Shown here: positions 10,021 through 21,809 of the stretch, in pieces
How the letters are laid out: each line of letters opens with the position of its first letter
Position numbering within the stretch: position 1 is the stretch's first letter
DNA from: Zeus faber
Lineage: Eukaryota; Chordata; Actinopteri; Zeiformes; Zeidae
NCBI GenBank assembly: GCA_960531495.1
Contig: OY482866.1
Coordinates: 1,612,001-1,676,000, forward strand
Direction: 5' to 3'
Length of the DNA stretch: 64,000 nucleotides
Notes under the pieces: generated by a model
Database searches by the model: none
What the model saw: the letters and a program-made list of their open reading frames with translations, nothing else
Told to the model about the DNA's origin: nothing
Translations under genes and position numbers: made by a program

Positions 10021-10720
10021 ACAAAACCCAACAGGAAGTCGGCCATTTTTAATTTTCCTGACTTTTTAGTCATATTTATGTTTTGTACTTTAGCGAAACT
10101 CCTCCTTGGCGATTTATCGGATCGGCTTCAAACTTGACGAGTGTCTACAAGACACCTTCACAGCTTAACATTATTAAAATATATATATTTTTTGGCACAC
10201 GGTGTGGGCGTGGCAACACGTTAAATTTCATGTTCCAAAAGATACTTGGAAATTCACGAAACTTTGTGCACTCGTCAGTCCCAGTGTGGCAATTGATATT
10301 CTATGGGTTCCGTGCTTGGGCATGGCAAAATGACCGGACACGCCCTGTTGAAAATTTCAAAACATCAAACCTATTCACTTTTTAACATGAAATTGGGTAT
10401 ATTAATGTAACATCACTAGACTCAAAAAAAATTATATTGCCGCCATGACCGACACCCAACCAACAGGAAGGTGGCCATATTGGATTTAATGTGCGCAAAC
10501 TCCTAGGGGATTCATCAGATCGACTTCAAAGTTCGCGAGTGTCTACAAGACACTTTGGGGATTAAATTTATTAAAACATTGGGTTTTCGTCACACAATGT
10601 GGGCATGGCACTGTGTTGAATTGAAGTGTTAACCTGACTTTTGGGGCCTTAAGAAACTCGAAAAATCACAAAACTTTACACACTCAAGATCAAACCTATT
10701 CACTTTTTTAGTATCTCCTC
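10021..10720 (+). repeat. dispersed repeat DR, two tandem modules
   Basis: The block aacaggaagtcggccattt at about 10,031 recurs as aacaggaaggtggccatat at about 10,471. Each is followed by the actcctcc, gtctacaagacac and cacacnntgtgggc segments, giving a tandem unit of about 440 bp. The first module matches 235-590 in reverse and 690-890 in direct orientation. The ERV therefore lies between copies of the same family. No ORF is shared between copies. Confidence 0.75.
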
Positions 10721-10749
10721 CGAGATCTGCATAGAATTCCGGCAGGTTT

Positions 10750-10998
10750 TCCTCTTGTCTTTCTCCTCCGTCGGCGTATTGGTAAACACAGTGGCGGCAG
10801 GACAAAGAGATCTTAGTACGTACTCCGGTAAGTTGCGAAAAAGTCCGTATGAGGTGTCGAACAGACGTCCAGGAGTGCTTGTCGTTCATATTGTAATAGC
10901 GACAGTGCACTGCATGCAAAAATAAGAACAATACAAATAGTAATAAACACAAAACTAAGAGTTGAATGCAGAGCCGGTGTGTCCATACTACGGCGCAC
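10750..10998 (-). pseudogene. unrecognised hydrophobic ORF fragment
   Basis: Two overlapping minus-strand frames here start with a strongly hydrophobic stretch (10,998 frame: LSFVFITICIVLIFACSALS) followed by LLQYERQALLDV. It could be a membrane-anchored N-terminus or a relic of a retroelement ORF. I do not recognise the family, and the frame closes within about 60 codons. Chance is a fair alternative. Confidence 0.2.
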
Positions 10999-11759
10999 CC
11001 GGAAGTTAGTCCGGGTTAACTCATAAGTTAGCTAGCTTCCTCTGCTGAACCAATATTTTACTAAAATGACTTTTACAACTCTCTTTGCTCCAACTTCCAT
11101 CCTTAACAAAGAATCCCAAATGCATCATTTGCTAACTTTCCCACTTTCATTGTCTTTCACATCAACTTCCATAATCATTTCAGCCTGTCAACTAACTTTA
11201 CAGCTCTCTCGCCTTGTTATATTTTTTTCAAATAAATTTAAAGCCTTACAGTATCCTTTCCAGAAATCCTACCAGATATTTAGATTATAACGCTACTTTT
11301 AAACCAAGGACTCCTGTGGGAAACTAGTTTGACATGTTGTGTACAACACACATACTATGCTTACTGTATCTCACATTTATACATTTGCTTGTTTTTAATC
11401 GCGATTTTCATCAGCCATGTAGCTAAACATACCCCGAGACACTGATAAAATGTCTCCGAACTCATCTCATCCATACGTGCTCCAGAGTGATCCATCGGCC
11501 AGGCGGTCACACGCCTCAAACACCATTTCAATCACCCAAGGATTCATTCATTCAACGCTTTTGCTAGGATGGGTCAAGAATAATCTATAATAATCATGTA
11601 TTTAATAATGTCGATTTTATTATTGGATAACATAAAGCAAATAAACAGACAAAAACCACGATTCTCTTGATCAATGCAAAATTGGCTACTTCATAAGTAA
11701 GGCATACATTTTTAATGTACAACACATCTCTGAGTACTTAAAAAAGCCCTCTATATAAT
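10999..11759. other. unassigned AT-rich sequence
   Basis: I see no convincing coding frame, repeat or RNA gene. It may include the unrecognised far end of the hAT relic to its right. Confidence 0.35.
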
Positions 11760-11878
11760 ACATTTCTCTTTATTCTTCTTCATAATATTGTTCTTATACT
11801 GTAGCTAACCAATAATAAATGAAATACTTTTTACCATTAATGCAACTTCTGGTGCTCCTTCGTTTTGCTGATGGCCTT

Positions 11879-12083
11879 CTAGTCTGGATCATACGTTGTG
11901 AGGTTAAGCTTAATGCAGGCGTTGAGGCTTCCATCAGTTAAACTTAAGCGTAGGATGGTCTTAATGTTTCTCAGATGCGAGAAAGACTGCTCACATGCAT
12001 TTGTAAAGCCAAACATGGTCAATACGGCATTACTCACACGCTGCATTGTGTGCTGTGTGACGGGACGCTCGTTCCAAGTTTTA
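11879..12083 (-). pseudogene. hAT transposase dimerisation-domain fragment
   Basis: A minus-strand frame of about 67 codons ends at TAG 11,879-11,881 and contains NACEQSFSHLRNIKT followed by LTDGSLNACIKLNLTTYD. These resemble the C-terminal dimerisation region of hAT transposases and of domesticated relatives such as the ZBED/GTF2I-repeat group. In a full enzyme this region packs the catalytic core and mediates oligomerisation. The DDE core, BED finger and N-terminus are missing, so this is a fossil. Similarity is judged by eye. Confidence 0.65.
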
Positions 12084-12301
12084 AGAATCAGCTGGTCTTC
12101 AGTTTCAAGTTCAAGTTCAAGTTCAAGAGATTATTTGTCACATACATATTGAAGTTTTTTCGACTTCTGTCCACTTTTGTTCAGCTGATTGGTCCGACTC
12201 GAGGCAGGGAGTTTTCTTAATGTTTGTCTGTCTTACAGAGGGGATCGGCGCATGGGCTCGTAAGCAGTCCAGCAGTGGAACGCCATTCCTCCTGCTCCCA
12301 A

Positions 12302-12339
12302 GAGGATCATTATTATCCACAATTATTATAATGATCCTC
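12302..12339. other. 12-bp perfect inverted repeat
   Basis: gaggatcattat (12,302-12,313) and ataatgatcctc (12,328-12,339) are exact reverse complements with a 14-nt loop. It lies inside the hAT relic, with no known function. Confidence 0.7.
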
Positions 12340-12753
12340 AGTGATACATATAATTGTGGCCTGCGTGCCGCAAGTTGAAATGAACAGTAAAACTTTCGCC
12401 ATGTCGGCGCACCACAGCCATCTCCTTCCCTAAGCCCTTACCTGTGGGCAGAGACTTCCACAAGTTGCGCCTGAGCAGAGACCCGGTAGGGGCAGGGCGC
12501 CGAGTAAATGGCGCCCCGGAGTCTTTATGTTGTCCGCAGCCGGTGCTTGACTACTTTGTCCGCCACATTTATATTTTGAATTTTATTTTCAAGTTGTAAT
12601 TTCTCTTACCTGTTTTACTTTAAAATGACACAGAATAATAATTTATTACTTGTTAATTGTGATGAAAAATTTTAGCTCAAAATTGTATGCGAGCCATATA
12701 CCGTCATCAAAAGAGCCGTAATTGGCTCGCGAGCCATAGGTTCCCGACCCCTG

Positions 12754-13541
12754 CTCTAGATTGATTCAATCTTTAAGCTTACTCAGATCTTCCCTGATCG
12801 GAACAATATCTCAGTGAGTCGTCACCTTCACTTTTCGGGAATCTTGTGTTGCCTTTGCTGGACCTGTCCAGACGACTCCTTGTTGGATATCTTACGGCCG
12901 GTCTCTGACTGCCGCTGGGCACACAACCTGGACATGAAGAGAGTCTCATCATCGTCGCCAGATTGTTGGATAAATTATCCTAGGTGGTCGGTGAGGTTAA
13001 TCTGCCCGCTACAGGAAAACAAAACTGAGAGTATTAAAGATATTTATTCTGCAAAATAAAGAGAAAGATACCGTCATGCTTCAAAGCAGTGTTCTGATCA
13101 GTCTACCCCTATTACTGACGAAGAGGGCTTTATACCAAAGAGAGGTTGTGTGTCAGGTGTCATTTACAACTCTGATCCTCAGTCATATCCCTGGGTGTTC
13201 CCCCAAACAGTGATTTAACAGTCAAACTTCGGTCACAGACACAATCCTACTGTACCATAAAACAAACACACAACGCTCTTTTAAGTCCCTCTTGTCCTTA
13301 TCCTTATCTCCACACAAGGTTAAGTGAAGGATGGAATGTGGTCTGGTTTTTCCAATACTACAACTGAAATGTTTTAGACAGTTTTTACACACAGACACAC
13401 ACAGACAATTTTTTTGTCTCTTTATATGAACTCTGAGTGACTCATAAAAACCCATAGACAATGAGTTTTATAACTAAGTAACATACAAAAGGCTATTGTC
13501 CTGTATAAAACATGTAAAACCTCATTCAAATAGTTGATCAT
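12754..13541. other. unassigned sequence
   Basis: I find no supported gene, repeat or RNA. Short open frames on both strands have no recognisable motifs. Confidence 0.35.
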
Positions 13542-13844
13542 GTGCATTTTTCTCTCACAGCCTACATACGTGCAACTGCGGCTCTAGCGCATGCCACTGT
13601 GATTGCACTGACGTTTCACCTTCTGGACTTGATAGACCTGCTGGCTAATTTAAGGGTCTTATTGGCCCGACTTAATGGCCTTGTTGGCCGACTTGAAGGA
13701 CCTGCTGGATGCGTTGCCAAGCCCGCTTTGCGCACTCAAAGTTGTACTGCCACTGCGGTCCAGGCCTTTTGCCCGTTCCTCCAAGCCTGGCTGTCTGTTT
13801 GGGCCCACGAGTTCTGTGGAGCCTCAGCCTTTCGAGGGGTCTGA
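13542..13844 (+). CDS. hypothetical ORF with leucine heptads (possible exon)
   Basis: A 100-codon plus-strand frame in a GC-rich island. Four consecutive 21-bp units (13,626-13,709) encode heptads of the type xLxxLLA: DLIDLLA, NLRVLLA, RLNGLVG, RLEGPAG. That is a short coiled-coil-like pattern. A good 3' splice acceptor (tttttctctcacag, ending at 13,560) precedes it, and an AG|GTGAGG donor-like site follows at 13,898/13,899, but this frame stops at 13,844. It could be a terminal exon, a retroelement relic or chance. I do not recognise a family, and the opposite strand is also open for 78 codons. Confidence 0.25.
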   Translation: MHFSLTAYIRATAALAHATVIALTFHLLDLIDLLANLRVLLARLNGLVGRLEGPAGCVAKPALRTQSCTATAVQAFCPFLQAWLSVWAHEFCGASAFRGV

Positions 13845-13909
13845 GGGTTCCGTGGGCCCTGGGTGTTCTGACATCATTGCTCTCAGCAATGCCTTGAGGT
13901 GAGGCCAAT

Positions 13910-15180
13910 CTTTTTACTCTTAAGCCCTCACCACATGTAGCTGTACTTGGCTATACAGCGAGCTAAACACACACTGCAATAAGTACCCAGAGACAGGAGC
14001 GCACTTTTGGTATCGTTAATGAAAGCGGTGTAAAACTGTGGAACAGTAGAGAAATATGCAGATAAACGATCAATCTCTATGCAGATGTAGATAACGTGTT
14101 AATACGTTGTCATAGCTCCCACATTGTATACATACAACAATAACATGAATTATCTCACAAATTGTGCTTTCTCAAGGGCAGTGAAGAGGCTGATGGAAGA
14201 GATGTTAATCCGGGTCTGGGACATGATCAGATTGGCTGAGTGTGCCTTGATCTGTTTATGCCTGTTCTGATTTTACTATTATATTATTATACTATCATCC
14301 AAATGCTATGATGTTGCAATACTGACTGCGCGGGGGGCGCACCGGGAGGCAGAACAACCGTGTTTTGGTTGCATCTAAATTTTTTAGTATGGCTTTTAAG
14401 TTGGTTTTTAACTGTATTTCTGTGTTTGTATTGGAACTGATTTTTTTAATGTGGCTTTTAAATCAGTTTTGAAACTGTATTGCTGTATCAGGATTGGGTC
14501 TGAATTTTTGGGACACATCATCAGTAGTGGACACCAGGACCATGAGGTGTTTGACCATTATCACTAGACACCCTCGCCTGAGGAAGGCCCTCCCGTGGTT
14601 GATCAAGCCTCGGAGTGTGTCCCATAGCCAATTGGAGTTCAATTTGGGTTATGCTCGATTGTGGGTAGGCAAAGAGTTTTGCTAAGCATTAATTTAGAAT
14701 GATTTATGTTAAGAGTTTTGCTAAACATTAATTTTGAATGACCAATTTACTAATGCTTCATGCAATTATGCCATGTCAAGGTTGGTATGGTAAATTATAA
14801 AAAAAAAATAAAAGGTTACGTTTAATAGGTAAGTATTTAGAGGTGTCTTGTGTTCCTACTTTGTGTCAGGGTCTTCTGTAGGTTCAGAATGAAGTTAGCT
14901 CCTCGGCACATCTGAATTTATGGGGCATAGCTCCACCCATTTTTTGGAATAAACTCCTTTTATTTTCTTTGTTTTCTTCCAATAAAAATCCTAATTGGTT
15001 TTAACCAATTGGGGATGGGGGGATGGGTTTTAACCAACTTCATCTTTCATTTTCATAAACGTCCTTTACTTACTCAACTTACTACGCCGGATCGAGCTGT
15101 ACACTCTACCTTCCTCCACTCCCTCATTTTCATGAGGGAAAGGAGGATAGAAGAGAGAAGATAGAAGATAACGTATTGTC
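13910..15180. other. unassigned sequence with small repeats
   Basis: No supported gene. Near 14,380-14,480 there are two similar blocks built on ttttttagtatggcttttaa and ttttttaatgtggcttttaa. At 14,993-15,010 there is an attggtt/aaccaat inverted repeat. At 15,113-15,146 a hairpin pairs cctcc..ccctcat with atgaggg..ggagg. Confidence 0.4.
15113..15146. other. imperfect hairpin
   Basis: cctcc-act-ccctcat pairs with atgaggg-aaa-ggagg around a 4-nt loop, giving 12 base pairs with a 3x3 internal loop. A purine-rich gagagaagatagaagata tract follows. Function unknown. Confidence 0.65.
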
Positions 15181-15229
15181 AGACGATTTAAAATGCTGAA
15201 AAGGCGGTTAGGTTAAAAGCTTGTATGTG

Positions 15230-15256
15230 CGCCCCACACTGTGTTGGTGTGGGGCG
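15230..15256. other. GC-rich 10-bp perfect hairpin
   Basis: cgccccacac (15,230-15,239) and gtgtggggcg (15,247-15,256) are exact complements with a 7-nt loop. It sits just right of the isolated satellite-like fragment at 15,183-15,223. Confidence 0.7.
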
Positions 15257-16264
15257 TGGTTGTGTGTTTGGGCGCCGCGCCCCTGCATCGATCTGGTCGC
15301 GATTCGCCTATCTCTCCCAGTGCCAAAACTTATATTCACAAATACACCACACAATAGGCCTAGGGCTTGCGGGATGGGTGGGGTGCAAGCTATATAGGTG
15401 GGGATGCAGCGGGCAGCTGCCATCTTGCCTGTCACGCTCCTGCCCCAGCGTGCTTCTCGTCCGTTACGAAATGTTAATCCGACTCATATTGGCTTAGAAT
15501 GCATACACTCGTACACGAATCCTACTCCAAGCAACACTCCACCAGACCAGGGTCTGCGGGGCAGGAGGGGTGTGAGTGATTCAGGGTCGACTTGCCTGAA
15601 GGACTTGCATCCCCAACCCCGCAATTTTGACTGCAATAGGCAACAGTACACATTTAGCACTGGGGTTTTCCGGGATGGACAGACAGGCGGTCCTATCACA
15701 CACACACACACATGCACACACCACCACACCTTCTTTGAATGCACCCAAGCAGCCTTCTGGTTGCATTACTCTCCTTTTCTCCCTCATTTACTGCCATAAC
15801 TATGACAGGAAGAGGCCAGGTGACCATTTGTCATTCCAGTTTTCCTGGACCTAATCAACTGTTTTTCATTACATGTTGTCGTCCAATGTTAATTTTTTTG
15901 TGTAAATGTTTTCAGGTTCTATGTTTAATTGTCTCACCGGCCATGATTCTCTCCCTCTTGGGGTAGTGATCAGTTGTTTATAGACCCAAACATGATAAAT
16001 AGTCTTCCAAAGAGGGGGGTTGGTGGTGGTTCTCTTTGACCAAAAACTGTGCTCTTGTCATCCTACAGGTCATCCACTGGACAGAATTATTGCAGCAGTT
16101 CTTGATGATTTAAGAATTAATAAAGTGTTGCATTGCAGGTGGAGAACTTGAGCTACACTTGCGGACTAACTCCGTCCTAGATGCAATGGCATGCAAATAC
16201 TCTTTGTTGTATGCCCAGCATGCTGACAGGATGGGTTGAAAATAAATAAATAAAAAATAAAATC
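15257..16264. other. unassigned sequence left of the satellite
   Basis: Contains a short CA repeat (about 15,696-15,712) and an ataaataaata-type A-rich run (about 16,241-16,262). I see no supported gene. The satellite begins immediately to the right. Confidence 0.4.
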
Positions 16265-19200
16265 TCCACGAATTACTCTGTGTGGCAGGATCAGACAAAA
16301 GGTCAAACATGTATTTGTCGAGTTAAAAAACGCATTTTCAGCCCATTTAAACGTCGAAAAGGCGGATCGGTTAAACGCTACAGTCATTACTCTGTGTGAC
16401 AGTGTCAGGCAGTTTAAATACTATGATGAACTAGTATGTGCTGCTAAAGTGTTGTTTGTCAAACAGTTGTAGGTCCTTCTAACATTTATTTTTCGAGTAA
16501 TGATTATTTTTATCAACGTCTGCACATGTGGGAAAAAACGCATTTTCAGCCGATTTAAACGCCGAAAAGGCGGATCGGTTAAACGCTACATTCATTACTC
16601 TGTGCGACAGTGTCAGACAGTTTAAATACTATGATGAACTAGTATGTGCTGCTAAAGTGTTGTCTGTCAACGAGTTTTAGGCTCATATAAAATGTATTTT
16701 TCGAGTTATGAGTATTTTCAGAATTTTGGACGGTTTGCTGCCTTGCTGAATTAGAGAAACACCGAACCAATGTCTCTTTATAGGTGAATGATTCAGAATG
16801 CTGCAGTACACCATATAATTTTAATTAATATGAGGAACAATTATGTGCTTAAGTCTTTCTCAAAGACAGTTTAAATACAATGATAAACTAGTATGTGCTG
16901 CTAAAGTGTTGTTTGTCAACCAGTTTTAGGCCCATATAAAATGTATTTCTCGAGTTATGATCATTTTCATCAAAGTCTACACATGTGGGAAAAAACGCAT
17001 TTTCAGCCGATTTAAACGTCGATTTGGCGGAACGGTTAAACGCTTCAGCCATTACTATGTGACAGTGTCAGACAGTTTAAATACAATGATAAACTAGTAT
17101 GTGCTGCTAAAGTGTTGTTTTTCAAACAGTTTTAGGCCCATTTAAAATGTATTTTTCGAGTTATGATCATGTTCAGAACTTTGGACGATTTGCTGTCTAG
17201 CTGAATTAGAGAAACACCGAACAATTGTCTCTTTGTAGGTGCATGATTTTGAATGCTGCGGTACACCATATAACTTTAATTAATATGAGGAACAATTATG
17301 TGCTTCTTAAGTCTTTCCTAAAGACAGTTTAAATACAATGATAAACTAGTATGTGCTGCTAAAGTCTTGTTTGTCAACCAGTTTTAGGCCCAAATAAAAT
17401 GTATTTTTCGAGTTCTGATAATTTTCATCAAAGTCTACACGTGAGAAAAAACGCATTTTCAGCCGATTTAAACGTCGAAAAGGCGAATCGGTTGAACGCT
17501 TCAGTCATTACTCTATGTGACAGTGTCAGAAAGTGTAAATACAATGATAAACTAGTATGTGCTGCTAATGTGTTGTTTGCCAACCAGTTTTAGGCCCATA
17601 TAAAATGTATTTTTCGAGTTATGATCATTTTCCGAACTTTGGACCGTTTGCTGTCTAGCTGAATTAGAGAAACACCGAACCATTGTCTCTTTGTAGGCGC
17701 ATGATTTAGAATGCTGCAGTACACCATATAACTTTAATGAATATGAGGAACTATTATGTGCTTCTTAAGTCTTTCTCAAAGACAGTTTAAATACAATGAT
17801 AAACTAGTATGTGCTGCTAAAGTCTTATTTGTCAACCAGTTTTAGGCCCATATAAAATGTATTTTTCGAGTTCTGATAATTTTCATCAAAGTCTACACGT
17901 GGGAAAAAACGCATTTTCAGTCGATTTAAACGTCGACAAGGCGAATCGGTTAAACGCTTAAGTCATTACTCTATGTGACAGTGTCAGACAGTTTAAATAC
18001 AATGATGAACTAGTATGTGCTGCTAAAGTCTTGTTTGTCAACCAGTTTTAGGCCCATATAAAATGTATTTTTCGAGTTCAGATAATTTTCATCAAAGTCT
18101 ACACGTGGGAAAAAACGCATTTTCAGCCGATTTTAACGTCGATTTGGCGGAACGGTTAAACGCTTCAGTCATTACTCTATGTGACAGTGTCAGACAGTTT
18201 AAATACAATGATAAACTAGTATGTGCTGCTAAAGTCTTGTTTGTCAACCAGTTTTAGGCCCAAATAAAATGTATTTTTCGAGTTCTGATAATTTTCCGAA
18301 CTTTGGACCGTTTGCTGTCTAGCTGAATTAGAGAAACACCGAACCATTGTCTCTTTGTTGGTGAATGATTCAGAATGCTGCAGTACACCATATAACTTTA
18401 ATTAATATGAGGAACAATTATTTTGCTTCTTAAGTCTTTCTCAAAGACAGTTTAAATACAATGATAAACTAGTATGTGCTGCTAAAGTGTTGTTTGTCAA
18501 CCAGTTTTAGGCCCATATAAAATGTATTTTTCGAGTTCTGATAATTTTCATCAAAGTCTACACGTGGGAAAAAACGCATTTTCAGCCGATTTTAACGTCG
18601 ATTTGGCGGAACGGTTAAACGCTTCAGCCATTACTCTGTGACAGTGTCAGACAGTTTAAATACAATGATAAACTAGTATGTGCTACTAAAGTCTTGTTTG
18701 TCAACCAGTTTTAGGCCCATATAAAATGTATTTTTCGAGTTCTGATAATTTTCATCAAAGTCTACACGTGGGAAAAAACGCATTTTCAGCCGATTTTAAC
18801 GTCGATTTGGCGGAACGGTTAAACGCTTCAGTCATTACTCTATGTGACAGTGTCAGACAGTTTAAATACAATGATAAACTAGTATGTGCTGCTAAAGTGT
18901 TGTTTGCCAACCAGTTTTAGGCCCATATAAAATGTATTTTTCGAGTTATGATCATTTTCCGAACTTTGGACCGTTTGCTGTCTAGCTGAATTAGAGAAAC
19001 ACCGAACCATTGTCTCTTTGTAGGCGCATGATTCAGAATACTGCAGTACAGCATAGAAATTTAATTAATATGATGAACTATTATGTGCTTCTTAAGTTTT
19101 TCTCACAGAGTTCTAGGCCCATCTAACATGTATTTGTGGAGTTATGATCATTTTCAGAACTTTGGACGATTTGCTGTCGAGCTGAATTAGAGAAACACCG

Positions 19201-19840
19201 AACCATTGTCTCTTTGTAGGTGAATGATTCAGAATGCTGCAGTACACCATATAACTTTAATTAATATGAGGAACAATTATTTTGCTTCTTAAGTCTTTCT
19301 CAAAGACAGTTTAAATACAATGATGAACTAGTATGTGCTGCTTATGTCTTGTCTGTCAACCAGTTTTAGGCCCATATAAAATGTATTTTTCGAGTTCTGA
19401 TAATTTTCATCAAAGTCTACACATGTGGGAAAAAATGCATTTTCAGCTGATTTTAACGTCGATTTGGTGGAACGGTTAAACGCTTCAGTCATTACTCTAT
19501 GTGACAGTGTCAGACAGTTTAAATACAATGATAAACTAGTATGTGCTGCTAAAGTGTTGTTTGCCAACCAGTTTTAGGCCCATATAAAATGTATTTTTCG
19601 AGTTATGATCATTTTCCGAACTTTGGACCGTTTGCTGTCTAGCTGAATTAGAGAAACACCGAACCATTGTCTCTTTGTAGGCGCATGATTTAGAATGCTG
19701 CAGTACACCATATAACTTTAATGAATATGAGGAACTATTATGTGCTTCTTAAGTCTTTCTCAAAGACAGTTTAAATACAATGATAAACTAGTATGTGCTG
19801 CTATAGTGTTGTTTGTCAACCAGTTTTAGGCCCATATAAA

Positions 19841-21160
19841 ATGTATTTTTCGAGTTCTGATAATTTTCATCAAAGTCTACACGTGGGAAAAAACGCATTT
19901 TCAGCCGATTTTAACGTCGATTTGGCGGAACGGTTAAACGCTTCAGTCATTACTCTATGTGACAGTGTCAGACAGTTTAAATACAATGATAAACTAGTAT
20001 GTGCTGCTAAAGTGTTGTATGTCAAACAGTTTTAGGTCCATATAAAATGTATTTTTCGAGTTATGATCATTTTCAGAACTTTGGACGATTTGCTGTCTAG
20101 CTGAATTAGAGAAACACCGAACAATTGTCTCTTTGTAGGCGCATGATTTTGAATGCTGCAGTACACCATATAACCTTAATTAATATGAGGAACAATTATG
20201 TGCTTCTTAAGTCTTTCTCAAAGACAGTTTAAATACAATGATAAACTAGTATGTGCAGCTAAAGTCTTGTTTGTCAACCAGTTTTAGGCCCATATAAAAT
20301 GTATTTTTCGAGTTATGATAATTTTCATCAATGTCTACACGTGGGAAAAAACGCATTTTCAGTCGATTTAAACGTCGATTTGGCGGAACGGTTAAACGCT
20401 TCAGTCATTACTCTATGTGACAGTGTCAGACAGTTTAAATACAATGATAAACTAGTATGTGCTGCTAAAGTGTTGTTTGTCAGCCAGTTTTAGGCCCTTA
20501 TAAAATGTATTTTTCGAGTTATGATCATTTTCAGAACTTTGGACGATTTGCTGTCGAGCTGAATTAGAGAAACACCGAACCATTGTCTCTTTGTAGGTGA
20601 ATGATTCAGAATGCTGCAGTACAGCATAGAAATTTAATTAATATGATGAACTATTATGTGCTTCTTAAGTGTTTCTCACAGAGTTCTAGGCCCATCTAAC
20701 ATGTATTTGTGGAGTTATGATCATATTCAGAACTTTGGACGATTTGCTGTCTAGCTGAATTAGAGAAACACCGAACAATTGTTTCTTTGTAGGTGCATGA
20801 TTCAGTATACTGCAGTACAGCATAGAAATTTAATTAATATGATGAACTATTATGTGCTTCTTAAGTGTTTCTCACAGAGTTCTAGGCCCATGTAACATGT
20901 ATTTGTGGAGTTATGATCATATTCAGATCTTTGGACGATTTGCTGTCGAGCTGAATTAGAGAAACACCGAACCATTGTCTCTTTGTAGGTGAATGATTCA
21001 GAATGCTGCAGTACACCATATAACTTTAATTAATATGAGGAACAATTATTTTGCTTCTTAAGTCTTTCTCAAAGACAGTTTAAATACAATGATAAACTAG
21101 TATGTGCAGCTAAAGTCTTGTTTGTCAACCAGTTTTAGGCCCATATAAAATGTATTTTTC
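19841..21160 (+). repeat. satellite higher-order block P, copy 1
   Basis: This matches 25,120-26,440 at a constant offset of 5,279 bp, including private variants such as ttgtatgtcaaacag and ttgtcagccag..ggccctt. It holds an A-B-A-C type series. Confidence 0.75.
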
Positions 21161-21809
21161 GAGTTATGATCATTTTCCGAACTTTGGACCGTTTGCTGTC
21201 TAGCTGAATTAGAGAAACACCGAACCATTGTCTCTTTGTAGGTGAATGATTCAGAATGCTGCAGTACAGCATAGAAATTTAATTAATATGATGAACTATT
21301 ATGTGCTTCTTAAGTGTTTCTCACAGAGTTCTAGGCCCATCTAACATGTATTTGTGGAGTTATGATCATATTCAGAACTTTGGACGATTTGCTGTCTAGC
21401 TGAATTAGAGAAACACCGAACAATTGTTTCTTTGTAGGTGCATGATTCAGTATACTGCAGTACAGCATAGAAATTTAATTAATATGATGAACTATTATGT
21501 GCTTCTTAAGTGTTTCTCACAGAGTTCTAGGCCCATGTAACATGTATTTGTGGAGTTATGATCATATTCAGATCTTTGGACGATTTGCTGTCGAGCTGAA
21601 TTAGAGAAACACCGAACCATTGTCTCTTTGTAGGTGAATGATTCAGAATGCTGCAGTACACCATATAACTTTAATTAATATGAGGAACAATTATTTTGCT
21701 TCTTAAGTCTTTCTCAAAGACAGTTTAAATACAATGATAAACTAGTATGTGCAGCTAAAGTCTTGTTTGTCAACCAGTTTTAGGCCCATATAAAATGTAT
21801 TTTTCGAGT
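20520..21809 (+). repeat. 645-bp tandem duplication inside block P
   Basis: 20,520-21,164 is repeated at 21,165-21,809 (gagttctagg at 20,681 and 21,326). The copy of block P at 25,120 lacks the extra 645 bp, which explains why later landmarks there are offset by 4,634 rather than 5,279 bp. Confidence 0.75.

Larger units (their letters stand above)
11760..12753 (-). mobile_element. decayed hAT transposon, internally deleted
   Basis: On the minus strand, the end at 12,753 starts caggggtcgggaacctatgg followed by a ctcgcgagcc palindrome, the style of terminal repeat seen in hAT elements. A hAT transposase C-terminal fragment lies further along the same strand at 12,083-11,879. Between them there is far too little room for a whole transposase, and unrelated pieces are present (an agttca repeat near 12,101-12,125 and two hairpins), so the element is a deletion derivative or was reinvaded. 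I could not find the opposite terminal repeat or an exact 8-bp target duplication, so the left boundary is approximate. Confidence 0.55.

Noticed and set aside
15398-15799. A 133-codon plus-strand frame (15,398-15,799).
   Set aside because: It crosses a CA microsatellite, overlaps other open frames on both strands and shows no recognisable domain.
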